From: Planococcus antarcticus DSM 14505
GTDB taxonomy: Bacteria > Bacillota > Bacilli > Bacillales_A > Planococcaceae
DNA length: 64,000 bases
NCBI RefSeq assembly: GCF_001687565.2
Contig: NZ_CP016534.2
Span: forward strand, 2,918,501 to 2,982,500
Direction: 5' to 3'
The first letter of the stretch is position 1. Each line of letters begins with the position of its first letter. Under the pieces are notes generated by a model. It was not told the origin of the DNA. It saw nothing but the letters and a program-made list of their open reading frames with translations, and did not search any database. The position numbers were made by a program, and so were the translations under genes. This document shows positions 47,059-56,641 of this stretch, in pieces.

Positions 47059-49233
47059 TTATAATAAATTAGCGTCATTAAGGGGCATCGGCTTGTAGAA
47101 CAAATACCCTTGCCCCACTTTGCAGCCGAGAGCCAACAATGTCTGTCGATCCCTTTCTGTTTCTATCCCTTCTGCTACTGCACGCACATTTAAGTTTTCC
47201 GCAAGCTGGATAATGGTTCGGATAATTGCTAATGTTCCCGGCTCATTCATATTCGAAATAAATGAGCGGTCAATTTTCAGTTCTTCGACAGGCAACTTCT
47301 GCAGGTAGCTAAGTGATGAGTAGCCTGTCCCAAAATCATCAATTGACGTCGTAAAGCCGCAATGTTTCAAGTGCTTGAAAACTTTATTGGCCGTCTCGAT
47401 ATCGACAAAGCCAATCCGCTCAGTAATTTCCAATTGGATCCATTGCGGATCAATGCCATACTCCGCAGTCTTATCCATCAGATGTGGAACAAACGAATGA
47501 TGGAAAAAATGATCTGCTGATATATTGATCGCTACTTGGCGAAGTTCCAAGCCTTGATCTTTTCTTTTTTTCTGCCATTTCAGTACATGCTGCAAGACAT
47601 TCTGCTCCAATAGACGAATCTTGCCGTTTTTTTCAGCTGCTGGAATAAAGACATCCGGTGGAATGATACCAAGATCGGGTGAAGTCCAACGAGCAAGCGC
47701 TTCAAAGCTTAAAATCTTGCCCGTTGCTAAATCGACTTTTGGCTGCAGATGAACACCAACTTCGTTGCGTCTAAGCGCTGCGCTCAATTCGTTGGCCACA
47801 CGCAGATCTTTCATCATGAACTCGTCATGTTCACTCTCAAAATAACAGATAGATTCGCCTGTCCGGAGCTTTGCTTGAGACAGCGCACTGTCTGCACAGC
47901 GAATCAATTCTTCTGAATCCTCCTGGTGAGGTGTCACAATCGCTACTCCCATTTTTAAAGTCAGGAATAATTCCAAATCTCCGACAACGATCGGTTCAAC
48001 CAATCCATGCAGTAAATGCTCTAAATATTCCGGAATTTTCGTGAAAGGCGTCATGCTGTACATTGCCAATGTCGAATCTGAAAACCGAGCAATCAAGCCC
48101 TCCGAAGAATTTTGTGACAGCATCAACCGTTTACCAATTTCACTTATAATTGTATCCCCTGAGCTATGGCCGTATTGATCAACTACTGTGACGTATTCAT
48201 CTGTTGAAATAAAGGCGACAAAGCCTTCTCGTTTTTCCTTGAGCAATTCAATGATTTCATTTCTGAAATAATTTCGATTTGGCAACTCCGTATTCTCATC
48301 TATATAGGCGAGCCGCAGAATTTCTTCCTGTTGCTGAGAATACTTGATCGTCAATGAAGCAATCGATGCGATTTCTTCCATGAACGCCAAATCTGTTTCA
48401 TGGGGTGATGATGGTAAAGGAAAGTAAATTCCGAACGTACCGATCGGCGTTCCTTCAACGCTCATTATCGGGATAGACCAGCTTGATACCAGCTCATAAT
48501 CCTTTACCAATTGCTGATGATTTCGCCATAGATAATCCGTACTCATATCCTCTGTAATCACGGGTTGCCGTCTATGAAATGCCGCTCCACAACCTCCAAT
48601 ATCTTCTTCTACTTCAAGACCGCTGATTGCATCCAAAAAGCCTTTTGGCATGGAATTTGCCGCACCTATCTTGTAAAGCTCTGTTTCATCAATTAATAAA
48701 ACTGTACACTTAGCTCCGTCGATGAAGAACGATTCGGCGGTATGGCAGATATTTTGCAAAAGCACACTCAGCATATAGCCTCTTTCAATTCCCGTATAGG
48801 TCTCTTTTTGGAGCTTAATTAAGGCTTCCGCGCGTTTGCGATCAGTAATATCGTGCTGTAGCATCAAGGTGAATTTAAAATTTCTTTCTGGAAATGACAA
48901 AGGTTGAATTGTTATTTCATTCCAAAAAGGTGTGCCATTTTTTCGGTAATTAACAATTTCAACTATGCCACTTTCGCCGGCATCCACGCAGGCACGTATT
49001 TTATCACTTGCTTGTTTAGCTGTTTTTTCACCGTGTAGAAAGCGCCCATTTCTTCCTAGCGTTTCAGCTTCACTATAGCCGATCATTTTATAAAAGGCGG
49101 CGTTGGCATAGACAACAGGCTGATCTTCCATTTCCGAATTTATGACTAAAAACGATGTATGGAACTCAACACCGAGACGGCGCAGCCACTCCATGATTGC
49201 TTTCTTATCTTTCTTTAGTTCATGCGTGTGCAT
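47059..49233 (-). CDS. PAS/LOV-like - GAF - degenerate GGDEF - EAL cyclic-di-GMP regulator
   Basis: 724 residues. PAS domain of LOV type (about 20-135): GRNGRFLHGEKT (60-71) and NYRKNGTPFWNE (95-106) match the flavin-binding motifs of LOV domains, but the adduct Cys position is Gly63; Asn62, Arg64, Asn95, Asn105 and Gln126 are kept, the usual Gln of FLQ is His67. GAF domain about 150-298. GGDEF domain about 305-465, active-site motif replaced by FSDST (384-388), so no cyclase activity expected. EAL domain about 475-722 with EAL 511-513, NIS 570, EITER 602, DDFGTGYSS 632-640, Lys653, AEGIET 687: a competent phosphodiesterase for cyclic-di-GMP. Soluble, no membrane helix. AGGAGGT nine bases before ATG. 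Monocistronic, between glyA and upp. Confidence 0.9.
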   Translation of the reverse strand: MHTHELKKDKKAIMEWLRRLGVEFHTSFLVINSEMEDQPVVYANAAFYKMIGYSEAETLGRNGRFLHGEKTAKQASDKIRACVDAGESGIVEIVNYRKNGTPFWNEITIQPLSFPERNFKFTLMLQHDITDRKRAEALIKLQKETYTGIERGYMLSVLLQNICHTAESFFIDGAKCTVLLIDETELYKIGAANSMPKGFLDAISGLEVEEDIGGCGAAFHRRQPVITEDMSTDYLWRNHQQLVKDYELVSSWSIPIMSVEGTPIGTFGIYFPLPSSPHETDLAFMEEIASIASLTIKYSQQQEEILRLAYIDENTELPNRNYFRNEIIELLKEKREGFVAFISTDEYVTVVDQYGHSSGDTIISEIGKRLMLSQNSSEGLIARFSDSTLAMYSMTPFTKIPEYLEHLLHGLVEPIVVGDLELFLTLKMGVAIVTPHQEDSEELIRCADSALSQAKLRTGESICYFESEHDEFMMKDLRVANELSAALRRNEVGVHLQPKVDLATGKILSFEALARWTSPDLGIIPPDVFIPAAEKNGKIRLLEQNVLQHVLKWQKKRKDQGLELRQVAINISADHFFHHSFVPHLMDKTAEYGIDPQWIQLEITERIGFVDIETANKVFKHLKHCGFTTSIDDFGTGYSSLSYLQKLPVEELKIDRSFISNMNEPGTLAIIRTIIQLAENLNVRAVAEGIETERDRQTLLALGCKVGQGYLFYKPMPLNDANLL

Positions 49234-49323
49234 ACGAAACGTACCTCCTGTTAAGATTCCTATGTATTTATAAGCAATTGTATATGTCGAACTAGTTATC
49301 TGTAACGGATATTATTCTGCGTC

Positions 49324-49344
49324 TGATATTTCGCAAACTAGCTC
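49324..49344 (+). repeat. Dispersed repeat motif, family D (copy 1)
   Basis: TGATATTTCGCAAACTAGCT, near-identical to strings at 58446 and 61313; lies upstream of the EAL gene in a 280-base gap that otherwise holds the glyA terminator. Confidence 0.5.
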
Positions 49345-49477
49345 AGCTATGCCGCAGAAAGAATGACCCACTTGCTGTGGTGCCAAAAGCATCCGCTTGA
49401 AGCAGTTTTTTTAGCCTTTTCCTTCTAAATATAGCTTGAAAAAGCTAATGCTTCATTCTAACTTTTGTAGTGTAAAA

Positions 49478-49513
49478 TACAGCTGCTAAGCATTATTACT
49501 CGGCAGCTGTATG
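49478..49513 (-). terminator. Terminator of the rpiB-ywlG-glyA operon
   Basis: On the minus strand ATACAGCTGC, a 16-base loop, GCAGCTGTAT, then TTTACAC; four bases past the glyA stop. Confidence 0.75.
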
Positions 49514-49516
49514 AAC

Positions 49517-50752
49517 TTATTTATATAATGGATGCGCTGTAGTCAAGTTGGCTGTCCGTTCTGCAGCGTCTTTTTTCACGGTTTCATCTTCTGGATTTTT
49601 TAGAAGCATCGCCATGATGGAAGCAATTTCCTTCATTTCCGCTTCTTTAAATCCGCGGGATGTGACAGCAGCAGTTCCCAAACGGATGCCGGAAGTCACA
49701 AATGGGCTTTCCGGATCGAAAGGAATGGTATTTTTGTTTGTCGTAATACCGACTTCATCGAGTACGTGCTCTGCGACTTTCCCTGTTAAGTTTAACGAAC
49801 GAAGATCCAGTAGCAGTAAATGGTTATCTGTACCGCCTGAAACGATATTGACACCTTCAGCGATCAAGCCTTCAGAAAGTGCATGGGCATTTTTAACGAC
49901 TTGTTCAATATAGGTTTTAAATTCCGGCTCTAGCACTTCGCCGAATGCAATAGCTTTCGCTGCAATCACGTGCATAAGCGGCCCGCCTTGAATTCCTGGG
50001 AATATGGTTTTATCGATTTTTTTCGCAAATTCCGCGTTGCATAGAATCAATCCGCCGCGTGGTCCACGAAGTGTCTTATGCGTGGTCGATGTAACAAAAT
50101 GGGCATGAGGGACAGGATTGGAATGGGCTCCAGTTGCAACAAGACCTGCAATATGGGCCATATCGACCATCAGATAGGCTCCCACTTCATCCGCAATTTC
50201 ACGGAATTTTGCGAAATCCAATTGACGTGAATATGCACTTGCCCCAGCAACGATCATTTTCGGCTTGTGTTCTAAGGCTGCCTGACGTACTGCTTCGTAA
50301 TCGATCAATTGCTCTTCTTCTGTGACTCCGTACTCAACGAAATTATACTGCATACCGCTAAAGTTTACTTTACTGCCATGCGTCAAGTGCCCACCATGGT
50401 TCAAGTTCATCCCAAGAACGGTATCGCCTTTTTCCAGAATCGCTGTGTAAACAGCCATATTGGCCTGTGATCCAGAATGCGGTTGAACATTTGCATGCTC
50501 CGCACCAAAAATTTCTTTCAGACGGTCGCGTGCAATATTTTCAACAACGTCAACAAACTCGCAACCGCCATAATAACGTTTGCCAGGGTAGCCTTCCGCG
50601 TATTTGTTCGTCAATACTGATCCTTGTGCGTCCATAACTGCTTGTGAGACAAAGTTTTCAGATGCGATCAATTCGATATTCGCTTCTTGTCTTTCTTTCT
50701 CTGCATTCATCGCTTCATATACTGCTGGGTCTTGCGCCTTAATCAATTCCAT
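49517..50752 (-). CDS. glyA: Serine hydroxymethyltransferase
   Basis: 411 residues from ATG 50752 (GGGAGGG eight bases upstream), overlapping the ywlG end by 14 bases. PLP-binding Lys in [13 protein letters not shown] (about 225-237), [11 protein letters not shown] near the N-terminus, and [13 protein letters not shown]. Converts serine and THF to glycine and methylene-THF. Last gene of rpiB-ywlG-glyA. Confidence 0.95.
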   Translation of the reverse strand: MELIKAQDPAVYEAMNAEKERQEANIELIASENFVSQAVMDAQGSVLTNKYAEGYPGKRYYGGCEFVDVVENIARDRLKEIFGAEHANVQPHSGSQANMAVYTAILEKGDTVLGMNLNHGGHLTHGSKVNFSGMQYNFVEYGVTEEEQLIDYEAVRQAALEHKPKMIVAGASAYSRQLDFAKFREIADEVGAYLMVDMAHIAGLVATGAHSNPVPHAHFVTSTTHKTLRGPRGGLILCNAEFAKKIDKTIFPGIQGGPLMHVIAAKAIAFGEVLEPEFKTYIEQVVKNAHALSEGLIAEGVNIVSGGTDNHLLLLDLRSLNLTGKVAEHVLDEVGITTNKNTIPFDPESPFVTSGIRLGTAAVTSRGFKEAEMKEIASIMAMLLKNPEDETVKKDAAERTANLTTAHPLYK

Positions 50753-51323
50753 CTGTATATCCCTCCCGTGATTGAACAAGCTCGCGATTGTAGCTCGCAC
50801 GTTCACCGCCAATCAACTTCGGCCGTGTAGTGGCAGACGCTACAATCGCTTCACCTACTAGTTTAACAGAAGTTCGCAACGGAACGGCAACTCTTTTCAA
50901 ATGCATGCCTATCATCGTTTGTCCAATATCAATCCCTGCATGAGCCTGAATTTCTTCCACCACAACCGGATCAGCCATATTGCTGAATGCATACGCACTC
51001 ATCGAACCGCCAGCTTTTGCGACTGGAATTACAGAAACCGGTTCCCAGCCATATTTCTCGGCTGCCCGCCGCTCTATAGTCAATGCACGGTTAATATGCT
51101 CACAGCCTTGAAAAGCCAGAAACAGGTGATGGCGTGCCGCGAATTTCTCTAAAGGTTCAAACAGGCCTTCTGCAATATCAAGTCCGCCGCCTGTTCCAAT
51201 GCGTTTCCCTGCTACTTCTGATGTCGAACAGCCGACTACAAACACTTGGCCTTTCCTGAATTCGATCTGTTGCTCTAATTCGCTTAAAACCTCTTCAAGT
51301 TGCAATTGCCATAATGTTTGCAT
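50739..51323 (-). CDS. ywlG: YwlG/UPF0340 family protein
   Basis: 194 residues matching the TIGR01440/UPF0340 family: [19 protein letters not shown] (about 28-46), [15 protein letters not shown] and [10 protein letters not shown]. Function unknown. Conserved between rpiB and glyA in Bacilli, as here. AGGAGG precedes the ATG. Confidence 0.9.
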   Translation of the reverse strand: MQTLWQLQLEEVLSELEQQIEFRKGQVFVVGCSTSEVAGKRIGTGGGLDIAEGLFEPLEKFAARHHLFLAFQGCEHINRALTIERRAAEKYGWEPVSVIPVAKAGGSMSAYAFSNMADPVVVEEIQAHAGIDIGQTMIGMHLKRVAVPLRTSVKLVGEAIVASATTRPKLIGGERASYNRELVQSREGYTDGID

Positions 51324-51335
51324 ATCGACTCCTCC

Positions 51336-51773
51336 TTATTTTTCGAGGTCCGTAATTTTTTGAATGCGTTTTTCGTGTCTGCCGCCTTCAAATTCTTCTG
51401 TCAGCCATGTTTGAGCAATTTCACGCGCAAGCCCCGGGCCGATGACGCGCTCCCCCATTGCCAAGATATTAGAATCGTTATGTTCTCTCGTTGCTTTTGC
51501 GCTGAACACGTCATGCACAAGTGCACAACGGATGCCTTTGACTTTATTTGCTGAGATGGACATGCCGATGCCTGTTCCGCAAATCAGAATACCACGATCA
51601 AACTCGCCACTCGCTACCCGATCAGCAACTGGTTTTGCATAATCCGGATAATCTACTGAATCGTCTGTATGCGGACCAAAATCCTGATATTCAATACCAA
51701 TCTCGTTCATTAGGTTAACGATTTCTTTGCGCAAGTTATTGCCGCCGTGATCTGATGAAATTGCCACTCTCAT
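51336..51773 (-). CDS. rpiB: Ribose-5-phosphate isomerase B
   Basis: 145 residues from ATG 51773 with GAGGGT upstream; an extended frame to 51872 would run into the ywlE terminator. SSDHGGNNLRK (about 6-16), catalytic Cys in LICGTGIGMSISANK (about 63-77), and TREHNDSNIL. Interconverts ribose-5-P and ribulose-5-P in the pentose phosphate pathway. Confidence 0.92.
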   Translation of the reverse strand: MRVAISSDHGGNNLRKEIVNLMNEIGIEYQDFGPHTDDSVDYPDYAKPVADRVASGEFDRGILICGTGIGMSISANKVKGIRCALVHDVFSAKATREHNDSNILAMGERVIGPGLAREIAQTWLTEEFEGGRHEKRIQKITDLEK

Positions 51774-51880
51774 GATATACCCTCTTTTCTTGAAATCAAA
51801 TTTATCAATCAGCAAAAGCGCCATAGTCGAATCGTGCCGAATGTTCATCACGCTTTTAATCAATTCTAACATTTTTACGC

Positions 51881-51922
51881 AAAAAAGACAGACAAACCCT
51901 CGAGAGGCTTGTCTGTCTTTTT
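51881..51922 (-). terminator. Terminator of the prfA-prmC-ywlC-ywlE run
   Basis: On the minus strand AAAAAGACAGACAAGCC and GGGTTTGTCTGTCTTTTTT pair with one or two mismatches, just past the ywlE stop. Confidence 0.85.
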
Positions 51923-51925
51923 GAC

Positions 51926-52354
51926 TTATGTCATTTTTTCGATTAATTTGTCAACTAAAAGCTTGAGTTCTTGAAATGTCTGTTCATAAAGTTCCAGTGG
52001 GCCGCCATAGGGATCACTGATATCCTCTGCCGATCCGTCTGTAAATTCCTTCAGCGTAAATAGTTTGGTTGCTGCTTCAGGGAAAGCTTGCAAAAGCGTC
52101 ATTTTATGCGAATAGGTCATAGTCAAAATCAATTCTGCCCACTGCATATCTTGGGTATCGAGCGGCTTTGACGCATGTGCGAAAGAAATTTGCTGTTGAA
52201 CCAATACGGTTTGCGCGTTTTTGGAAAGAGGCGCTGTTTCTGCAAATATACCAGCAGAACGCGCTTCGATTTCAGGTAGATTTCTGGCTGATAAGATAGC
52301 TTCAGCCATCGGGCTCCGGCATGTATTGCCTGTACAAACAAAAAGAATCTTCAT
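51926..52354 (-). CDS. ywlE: Protein-arginine phosphatase YwlE-like (low-molecular-weight PTP fold)
   Basis: 142 residues. P-loop VCTGNTCRSPMAEA (about 6-19) with nucleophile Cys7; Thr11 of CTGNT is the residue that favours phosphoarginine over phosphotyrosine in YwlE. The general acid loop is ISDPYGGPLELYEQ (about 112-125). YwlE opposes the McsB arginine kinase in protein quality control. AAGGAGGG precedes the ATG. It follows ywlC by 21 bases. Confidence 0.88.
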   Translation of the reverse strand: MKILFVCTGNTCRSPMAEAILSARNLPEIEARSAGIFAETAPLSKNAQTVLVQQQISFAHASKPLDTQDMQWAELILTMTYSHKMTLLQAFPEAATKLFTLKEFTDGSAEDISDPYGGPLELYEQTFQELKLLVDKLIEKMT

Positions 52355-52375
52355 GCTCCACCCTCCTTCAACAAA

Positions 52376-53368
52376 TCAGCTGAACCACTTATGGTCCGCC
52401 GCTTTTTCGAGTCTGTTCATCAACGCATCGTTAGACTGCATGCCGTTCTCAACTGAAGCCAGAATCAGGTCGGCATCTGTTGAATCGCATTTCCGCAAAC
52501 TGGCATAAAGGGTTTCCATTGAAAGCGGAAAATTAAAGTCGGCTGTCGGGTATTCGGTTTCACTAATGACAGCTACGCGCTTTCCTTTTTTCTGAACGTA
52601 CTCAATCGCTTTTTCGATCAAGCCCGCTTCGTTTTCAATCAAATACAGTGGAGCAGCAGGCGCATAATGCGTATATTTCATTCCCGGCGACTTGGGCACG
52701 CTAGTTTTGTTTTGAGAAGATGATCGGACCGTTCCGATTACTTCCTCAATCTGTTCTTTCGAAATCTTTCCTGGACGCAGAATAACTGGCGGCTCGCAGG
52801 TCGTATCGAGCACTGTCGATTCAATGCCAATTTCTGTAGCTCCCCCGTCCAAAATTAACGGGATTCTGCCGTCCATATCGTGATAGACATGCTCGGCTAA
52901 AGTCGGGCTCGGCTTGCCACTGGTATTGGCACTTGGCGCAGCCAAAGGCAATTGCAGCTTTCGCAATAAATTCAGCGCAACCGGATGATTTGGGACCCGG
53001 ATACCCACTGTCTCCAGGTTTGCCGTAACATTACCGGCAAAGGTTCCCGGTTTTTCCTGCATGATCAACGTTAAGGCACCTGGCCAAAAAGCATCCATGC
53101 ACTGCAGTGCTTTTGCTGAAACCTCCTGCACATGGGTCAAAGCCGCCTTTTTCGAATCCACATGAACAATCAATGGGTTATCTGCCGGCCGCCCTTTTGC
53201 TTCAAAGATTTTGCTGACTGCTTCCGGATTGGTAGCGTCCGCTCCCAGTCCATACACCGTTTCAGTCGGAAAAGCGACAACTTCACCAGCCCGCAGAATT
53301 TCCACAGCCTGTGCATAATATTTTTCTTCATCCACATTTTTATCCACAGAAATAACTTCTGTTTTCAC
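52376..53368 (-). CDS. ywlC: Threonylcarbamoyl-AMP synthase (Sua5/YwlC)
   Basis: 330 residues from GTG 53368 with AGGAG eight bases upstream. YrdC-type domain about 20-205: FPTETVYGLGADATN, KGRPADNPLIVHV, PSANTSGKPSPT; C-terminal Sua5 domain about 230-330. Makes threonylcarbamoyl-AMP for the tRNA t6A37 modification. The start region and its upstream gap carry a cluster of DnaA-box-like sites. spoIIR, ywlA and ywlB, which flank it in B. subtilis, are absent. Confidence 0.92.
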   Translation of the reverse strand: MKTEVISVDKNVDEEKYYAQAVEILRAGEVVAFPTETVYGLGADATNPEAVSKIFEAKGRPADNPLIVHVDSKKAALTHVQEVSAKALQCMDAFWPGALTLIMQEKPGTFAGNVTANLETVGIRVPNHPVALNLLRKLQLPLAAPSANTSGKPSPTLAEHVYHDMDGRIPLILDGGATEIGIESTVLDTTCEPPVILRPGKISKEQIEEVIGTVRSSSQNKTSVPKSPGMKYTHYAPAAPLYLIENEAGLIEKAIEYVQKKGKRVAVISETEYPTADFNFPLSMETLYASLRKCDSTDADLILASVENGMQSNDALMNRLEKAADHKWFS

Positions 53369-53456
53369 ATGAACAACTCCTATTTTTAAAGGTTTTTGTC
53401 CTTCTATCCACAATATGTGGATAAACCCCTGTTAGTTGTGCGCAATTTGTGTATAA
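53310..53456. promoter_or_regulatory. DnaA-box cluster at ywlC
   Basis: Six 9-mers matching TTATCCACA in about 150 bases. Exact: 53340-53348 (plus) and 53416-53424 (minus). One mismatch: 53310-53318 (minus, TGTGCATAA), 53328-53336 (plus, TCATCCACA), 53404-53412 (plus, CTATCCACA), 53448-53456 (minus, TGTGTATAA). The 53404-53424 pair forms a palindrome. A DnaA-binding cluster near ywlC is known in B. subtilis. Confidence 0.75.
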
Positions 53457-53457
53457 C

Positions 53458-54315
53458 TTACGTGATAATCGCAAAAACCATGCGATCGTTTTTGTTGATA
53501 TCTTTTTTACTATAGACTAAAGCATCTGGAAAAGCGTCTTGGAGCATCTTTTGGACTTCCTGCCCTTGTTGATAACCTATTTCAAATCCGATAATGCCTG
53601 GTTTATTGAGCAACTCTGGGAGTTCCAAAGCCATTTTTTCATAAAGAGCCAAGCCTTCTTTATCCGCAAACAATGCACTATGCGGTTCAAAATCACGGAC
53701 ACTGTCCGACAATCCTGGAGCTTCGGCATGAGCAATGTAAGGAGGATTGGACAATATCACATCCCATTTCTCGCCTTTTAACGGTTTGCTTAAATCTCCT
53801 AGACGAATGTCAATTTTTGAATTCAAACGTCTCGCGTTTTCAGCTGCTGTTTGGAGTGCTAGCTGAGAAATGTCAGTTGCAGTGACCCGCGCTTCTGGCA
53901 ATTCGCATTTTATCGTGATAGCGATAATACCGCTGCCCGTTCCTATATCGGCAATAGCTAGCTCTTTTTTTGTCATATAGCGATCGATCAGCTTAAGCGT
54001 TTCTTCTATTAACTCTTCTGTTTCCGGCCTTGGAATCAATACATCCGGATTCACAAGAAATTTTCTTCCATAAAATTCTTCACTGCCGGTCAAATGTTGA
54101 ACGGGAATTCCTTTAGCATGCTGCTCGACTTTTGCCCAAAACTCCCCAAATTGCTGTTCACTAATTTCATCGTGCATCGAAGCAATTAACCCCGAATAAG
54201 TTAAACCCAGTTCATGTTGAAGAAGGATGCGTGCAGCTCCTTCTTCCCGGCCGTTCTCATCTAAATAAGAAGAAGCCCTCTTAAGGGCCTCATAAACATA
54301 CTTAAGCTTGGTCAT
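53458..54315 (-). CDS. prmC: Release factor glutamine methyltransferase PrmC
   Basis: 285 residues. N-terminal helical domain, then a Rossmann methyltransferase: [15 protein letters not shown] (SAM binding, about 121-135) and [12 protein letters not shown] with the NPPY motif (about 186-197). Methylates the Gln of the GGQ motif in release factors. The ATG lies inside the end of prfA (14-base overlap), coupling enzyme and substrate. Confidence 0.94.
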   Translation of the reverse strand: MTKLKYVYEALKRASSYLDENGREEGAARILLQHELGLTYSGLIASMHDEISEQQFGEFWAKVEQHAKGIPVQHLTGSEEFYGRKFLVNPDVLIPRPETEELIEETLKLIDRYMTKKELAIADIGTGSGIIAITIKCELPEARVTATDISQLALQTAAENARRLNSKIDIRLGDLSKPLKGEKWDVILSNPPYIAHAEAPGLSDSVRDFEPHSALFADKEGLALYEKMALELPELLNKPGIIGFEIGYQQGQEVQKMLQDAFPDALVYSKKDINKNDRMVFAIIT

Positions 54316-55381
54316 TGTTCAAACTTTCCATGCGAGCAGATTGCTCTTCCACAATCAAGGCATCGATGATTTCATCCATTTTCCCTTGCAAAATCTGGTC
54401 CAGTTTCTGGATCGTTAAGCCGATCCGGTGATCCGTAACTCGGTTTTGAGGAAAGTTATATGTCCGGATTCGTTCAGAACGGTCGCCAGTCCCAACTGCA
54501 GATTTTCGAACAGCGTCATATTCTGCTTGGGCTTCCTGTTGGAACTTCTCGTAGACGCGTGCACGCAATACTTTCATTGCACTGGCTTTATTTTTAATCT
54601 GTGATTTTTCATCCTGACACGTTACTACCGTATTTGTCGGAAGATGTGTCAAACGAACAGCTGACATGGTCGTGTTGACGGATTGTCCACCAGCTCCAGA
54701 AGATGCATAAGTATCTGTTCGGATATCGTTGTCGTGGATATCGACTTCGACTTCTTCAACTTCCGGTAAACAAGCAACTGTCGCAGTCGAGGTATGGATT
54801 CGGCCGCCAGATTCCGTTTCAGGAACCCGCTGTACACGATGGGCGCCATTTTCATATTTCATTTTCGAATAAGCGCCTTTCCCTGTAATCATAAAGACAA
54901 TTTCCTTAAATCCACCAAGGCCAGTCGGATTCGAATCCATCACTTGCACTCTCCAACCATTAGCTTCGGCAAAACGCGTATACATGCGGTAGAGATCCCC
55001 GGCAAACAAAGCCGCTTCATCTCCGCCAGCAGCTCCACGGATTTCCATAATTACGTTTTTGTCATCATTTGGATCTTTTGGAATCAATAGCTTGTGAAGA
55101 CGCTCTTCGACAACTGTAATCTGCTGTTCCAATTCGTTGACTTCTTCTTTGACCATTTCGCGCATGTCGCCATCCATCTTGTCGTCGAACATGGCCTTCG
55201 CTTCTGCCAGCTGAGTCGTCAAATCTTTATATTCGCGGTAAGATTCGACCGTTTCCTGCAGGTCGGATTGTTCTTTGGAATACTCGCGCAGCTTATTGGT
55301 ATCGCTGATAATATCAGGATCACTTAGCAATTCATTTAAACGGTCATACCTGTCTTCTACTGATTGTAATCGATCAAACAT
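54302..55381 (-). CDS. prfA: Peptide chain release factor 1
   Basis: 359 residues from ATG 55381 with GAGGTG seven bases upstream; the frame continues to 55528 into a repeat but without start signals. GGQ motif at 231-233 ([12 protein letters not shown]) and the RF1 codon-recognition tripeptide PET (187-189). Terminates at UAA and UAG. First gene of prfA-prmC-ywlC-ywlE. Confidence 0.96.
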   Translation of the reverse strand: MFDRLQSVEDRYDRLNELLSDPDIISDTNKLREYSKEQSDLQETVESYREYKDLTTQLAEAKAMFDDKMDGDMREMVKEEVNELEQQITVVEERLHKLLIPKDPNDDKNVIMEIRGAAGGDEAALFAGDLYRMYTRFAEANGWRVQVMDSNPTGLGGFKEIVFMITGKGAYSKMKYENGAHRVQRVPETESGGRIHTSTATVACLPEVEEVEVDIHDNDIRTDTYASSGAGGQSVNTTMSAVRLTHLPTNTVVTCQDEKSQIKNKASAMKVLRARVYEKFQQEAQAEYDAVRKSAVGTGDRSERIRTYNFPQNRVTDHRIGLTIQKLDQILQGKMDEIIDALIVEEQSARMESLNNDQA

Positions 55382-55751
55382 GGGTGTCACCTCGAGTTCT
55401 AATTTTGTGTTGTTAACAAGAAATCGCTCCAGACGGACGCTTTCCGCGGGCACGGACTCTGCCGCTTCCCTCGCTTTGCTCAGTCCAGTGGCTCCGTCTC
55501 GCGTCGCTCTGTCGCTCTGCTCCGTCACTGCTCCCGCAGGAGTCGCCGTCTTTCGCTCTTTCTTCTGAATATAATCTGGATATATTAGATGAAACCTTAA
55601 TCATTAACTCTTCACTTGAATTGGTGATAATTTTATAAGCAGCTATACCCTATAATCCATATATTTAGGATATGGAGCAAAGCGACCGAGGAGGCTTGGT
55701 GCTCGCCCACAGGAAAGCGGAGCTCCTTTGCGGACTATTACGATCTCGTAT
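55382..55751. other. Gene-free region between tdk and prfA filled by repeats
   Basis: Holds a family B repeat (55418-55570), then about 100 AT-rich bases with the likely prfA promoter, then a G/C-rich string AGCAAAGCGACCGAGGAGGC (55676-55700) similar to the 21.2 kb repeats. No supported gene. Confidence 0.55.
55418..55570 (-). repeat. Dispersed intergenic repeat, family B (copy 1)
   Basis: On the minus strand: GACTCCTGCGGGAGCAGTGA at one end, GCCCGCGGAAAGCGTCCGTC and TGGAGCGATTTCTT at the other, a layout I recognise from intergenic repeats of Bacillaceae/Planococcaceae. It lies 37 bases upstream of the prfA ATG, in its 5' leader. Confidence 0.7.
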
Positions 55752-56348
55752 TCAACTTCTACTAACTGTTACACCTGTCGGCACTTCGTGGTGATGGCGG
55801 CAGCGTGGCTCGTAGGCTTCTGATGCGCCAACCAGGATTGTTGGGTCGTCCGAGCCTGCCGGTTTTCCATCGATTAAACGTTGCGTCCGACTTGCCGGAG
55901 AACCGCAAACGGTGCAAACTGCTTGAAGCTTGGTCACTTGCTCGGCAATTGCCAGCAATGCGGGCATCGGACCGAATGGACGGCCTCTGAAATCCTGGTC
56001 GAGTCCAGCAACGATGACACGGAAACCGTGGTTGGCAAGTTTTTGTACGTTTTCGATGATGTCTTCATCGAAAAATTGGGCTTCGTCTATCGCAATGACA
56101 TCAAATTCATCAGTAATATACTCCCACATTTCAGTTGAACAGGAAATCGGCAGGGCAATCACAGTTGCGCCGTTATGCGAAACGACTTCTTCTTTGCTGT
56201 AACGATCATCAATTTTCGGTTTAAATACGGCAATTTTTTGTTTAGCAAATTGGGAACGGCGAACACGACGGATCAGTTCTTCTGACTTCCCGGAAAACAT
56301 ACTGCCACAGATCAATTCAACCCATCCTGTTTGTTTCATGACGTACAT
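55752..56348 (-). CDS. tdk: Thymidine kinase
   Basis: 198 residues from ATG 56348 with AAAGGGG eight bases upstream. Walker [17 protein letters not shown] (about 12-27), catalytic Glu in AIDEAQFFD (about 85-93), and a zinc site CTVCG plus CRHHH near the end. Type II (human TK1-like) kinase that phosphorylates thymidine. Monocistronic between rpmE and prfA as in Bacillus. Confidence 0.94.
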   Translation of the reverse strand: MYVMKQTGWVELICGSMFSGKSEELIRRVRRSQFAKQKIAVFKPKIDDRYSKEEVVSHNGATVIALPISCSTEMWEYITDEFDVIAIDEAQFFDEDIIENVQKLANHGFRVIVAGLDQDFRGRPFGPMPALLAIAEQVTKLQAVCTVCGSPASRTQRLIDGKPAGSDDPTILVGASEAYEPRCRHHHEVPTGVTVSRS

Positions 56349-56512
56349 AGGTGAAACCCCTTTCAGACACTTTGTTGTTTTATAACGCAATCATAGTTAA
56401 TAGAGAAATGATGGTCTTCCCACTAAGTAAAGTTTCTTTCTATCCTACCAAAAATAATGCTGCAACTTGCTATTTCCAGGGATATGTAAGGTAGTTTTTC
56501 AGATAAAAGACG

Positions 56513-56553
56513 AAAAAAATACCCGCCAAGCGTTTGCGCGCTAGGCAGGTATA
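56513..56553 (-). terminator. Terminator of rpmE
   Basis: On the minus strand ATACCTGCCTAGCG and CGCTTGGCGGGTAT with mismatches, followed by T7. A second inverted repeat (GGTGACAATTC/GAATTGCCACTT, about 56587-56620) lies closer to the rpmE stop without a T run. Confidence 0.78.
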
Positions 56554-56641
56554 ATTTTGATTGCTACTGAAGAGCGGAAAACTAGAAGGTGACAATTCGC
56601 AAATTGAGAATTGCCACTTCCCGTCCAACGCTCAGTCAGTA

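Noticed and set aside
55382-55528. 49-codon N-terminal extension of PrfA
   Set aside because: The extra residues are translated family B repeat; the ATG at 55381 has a ribosome site and gives the usual RF1 start.
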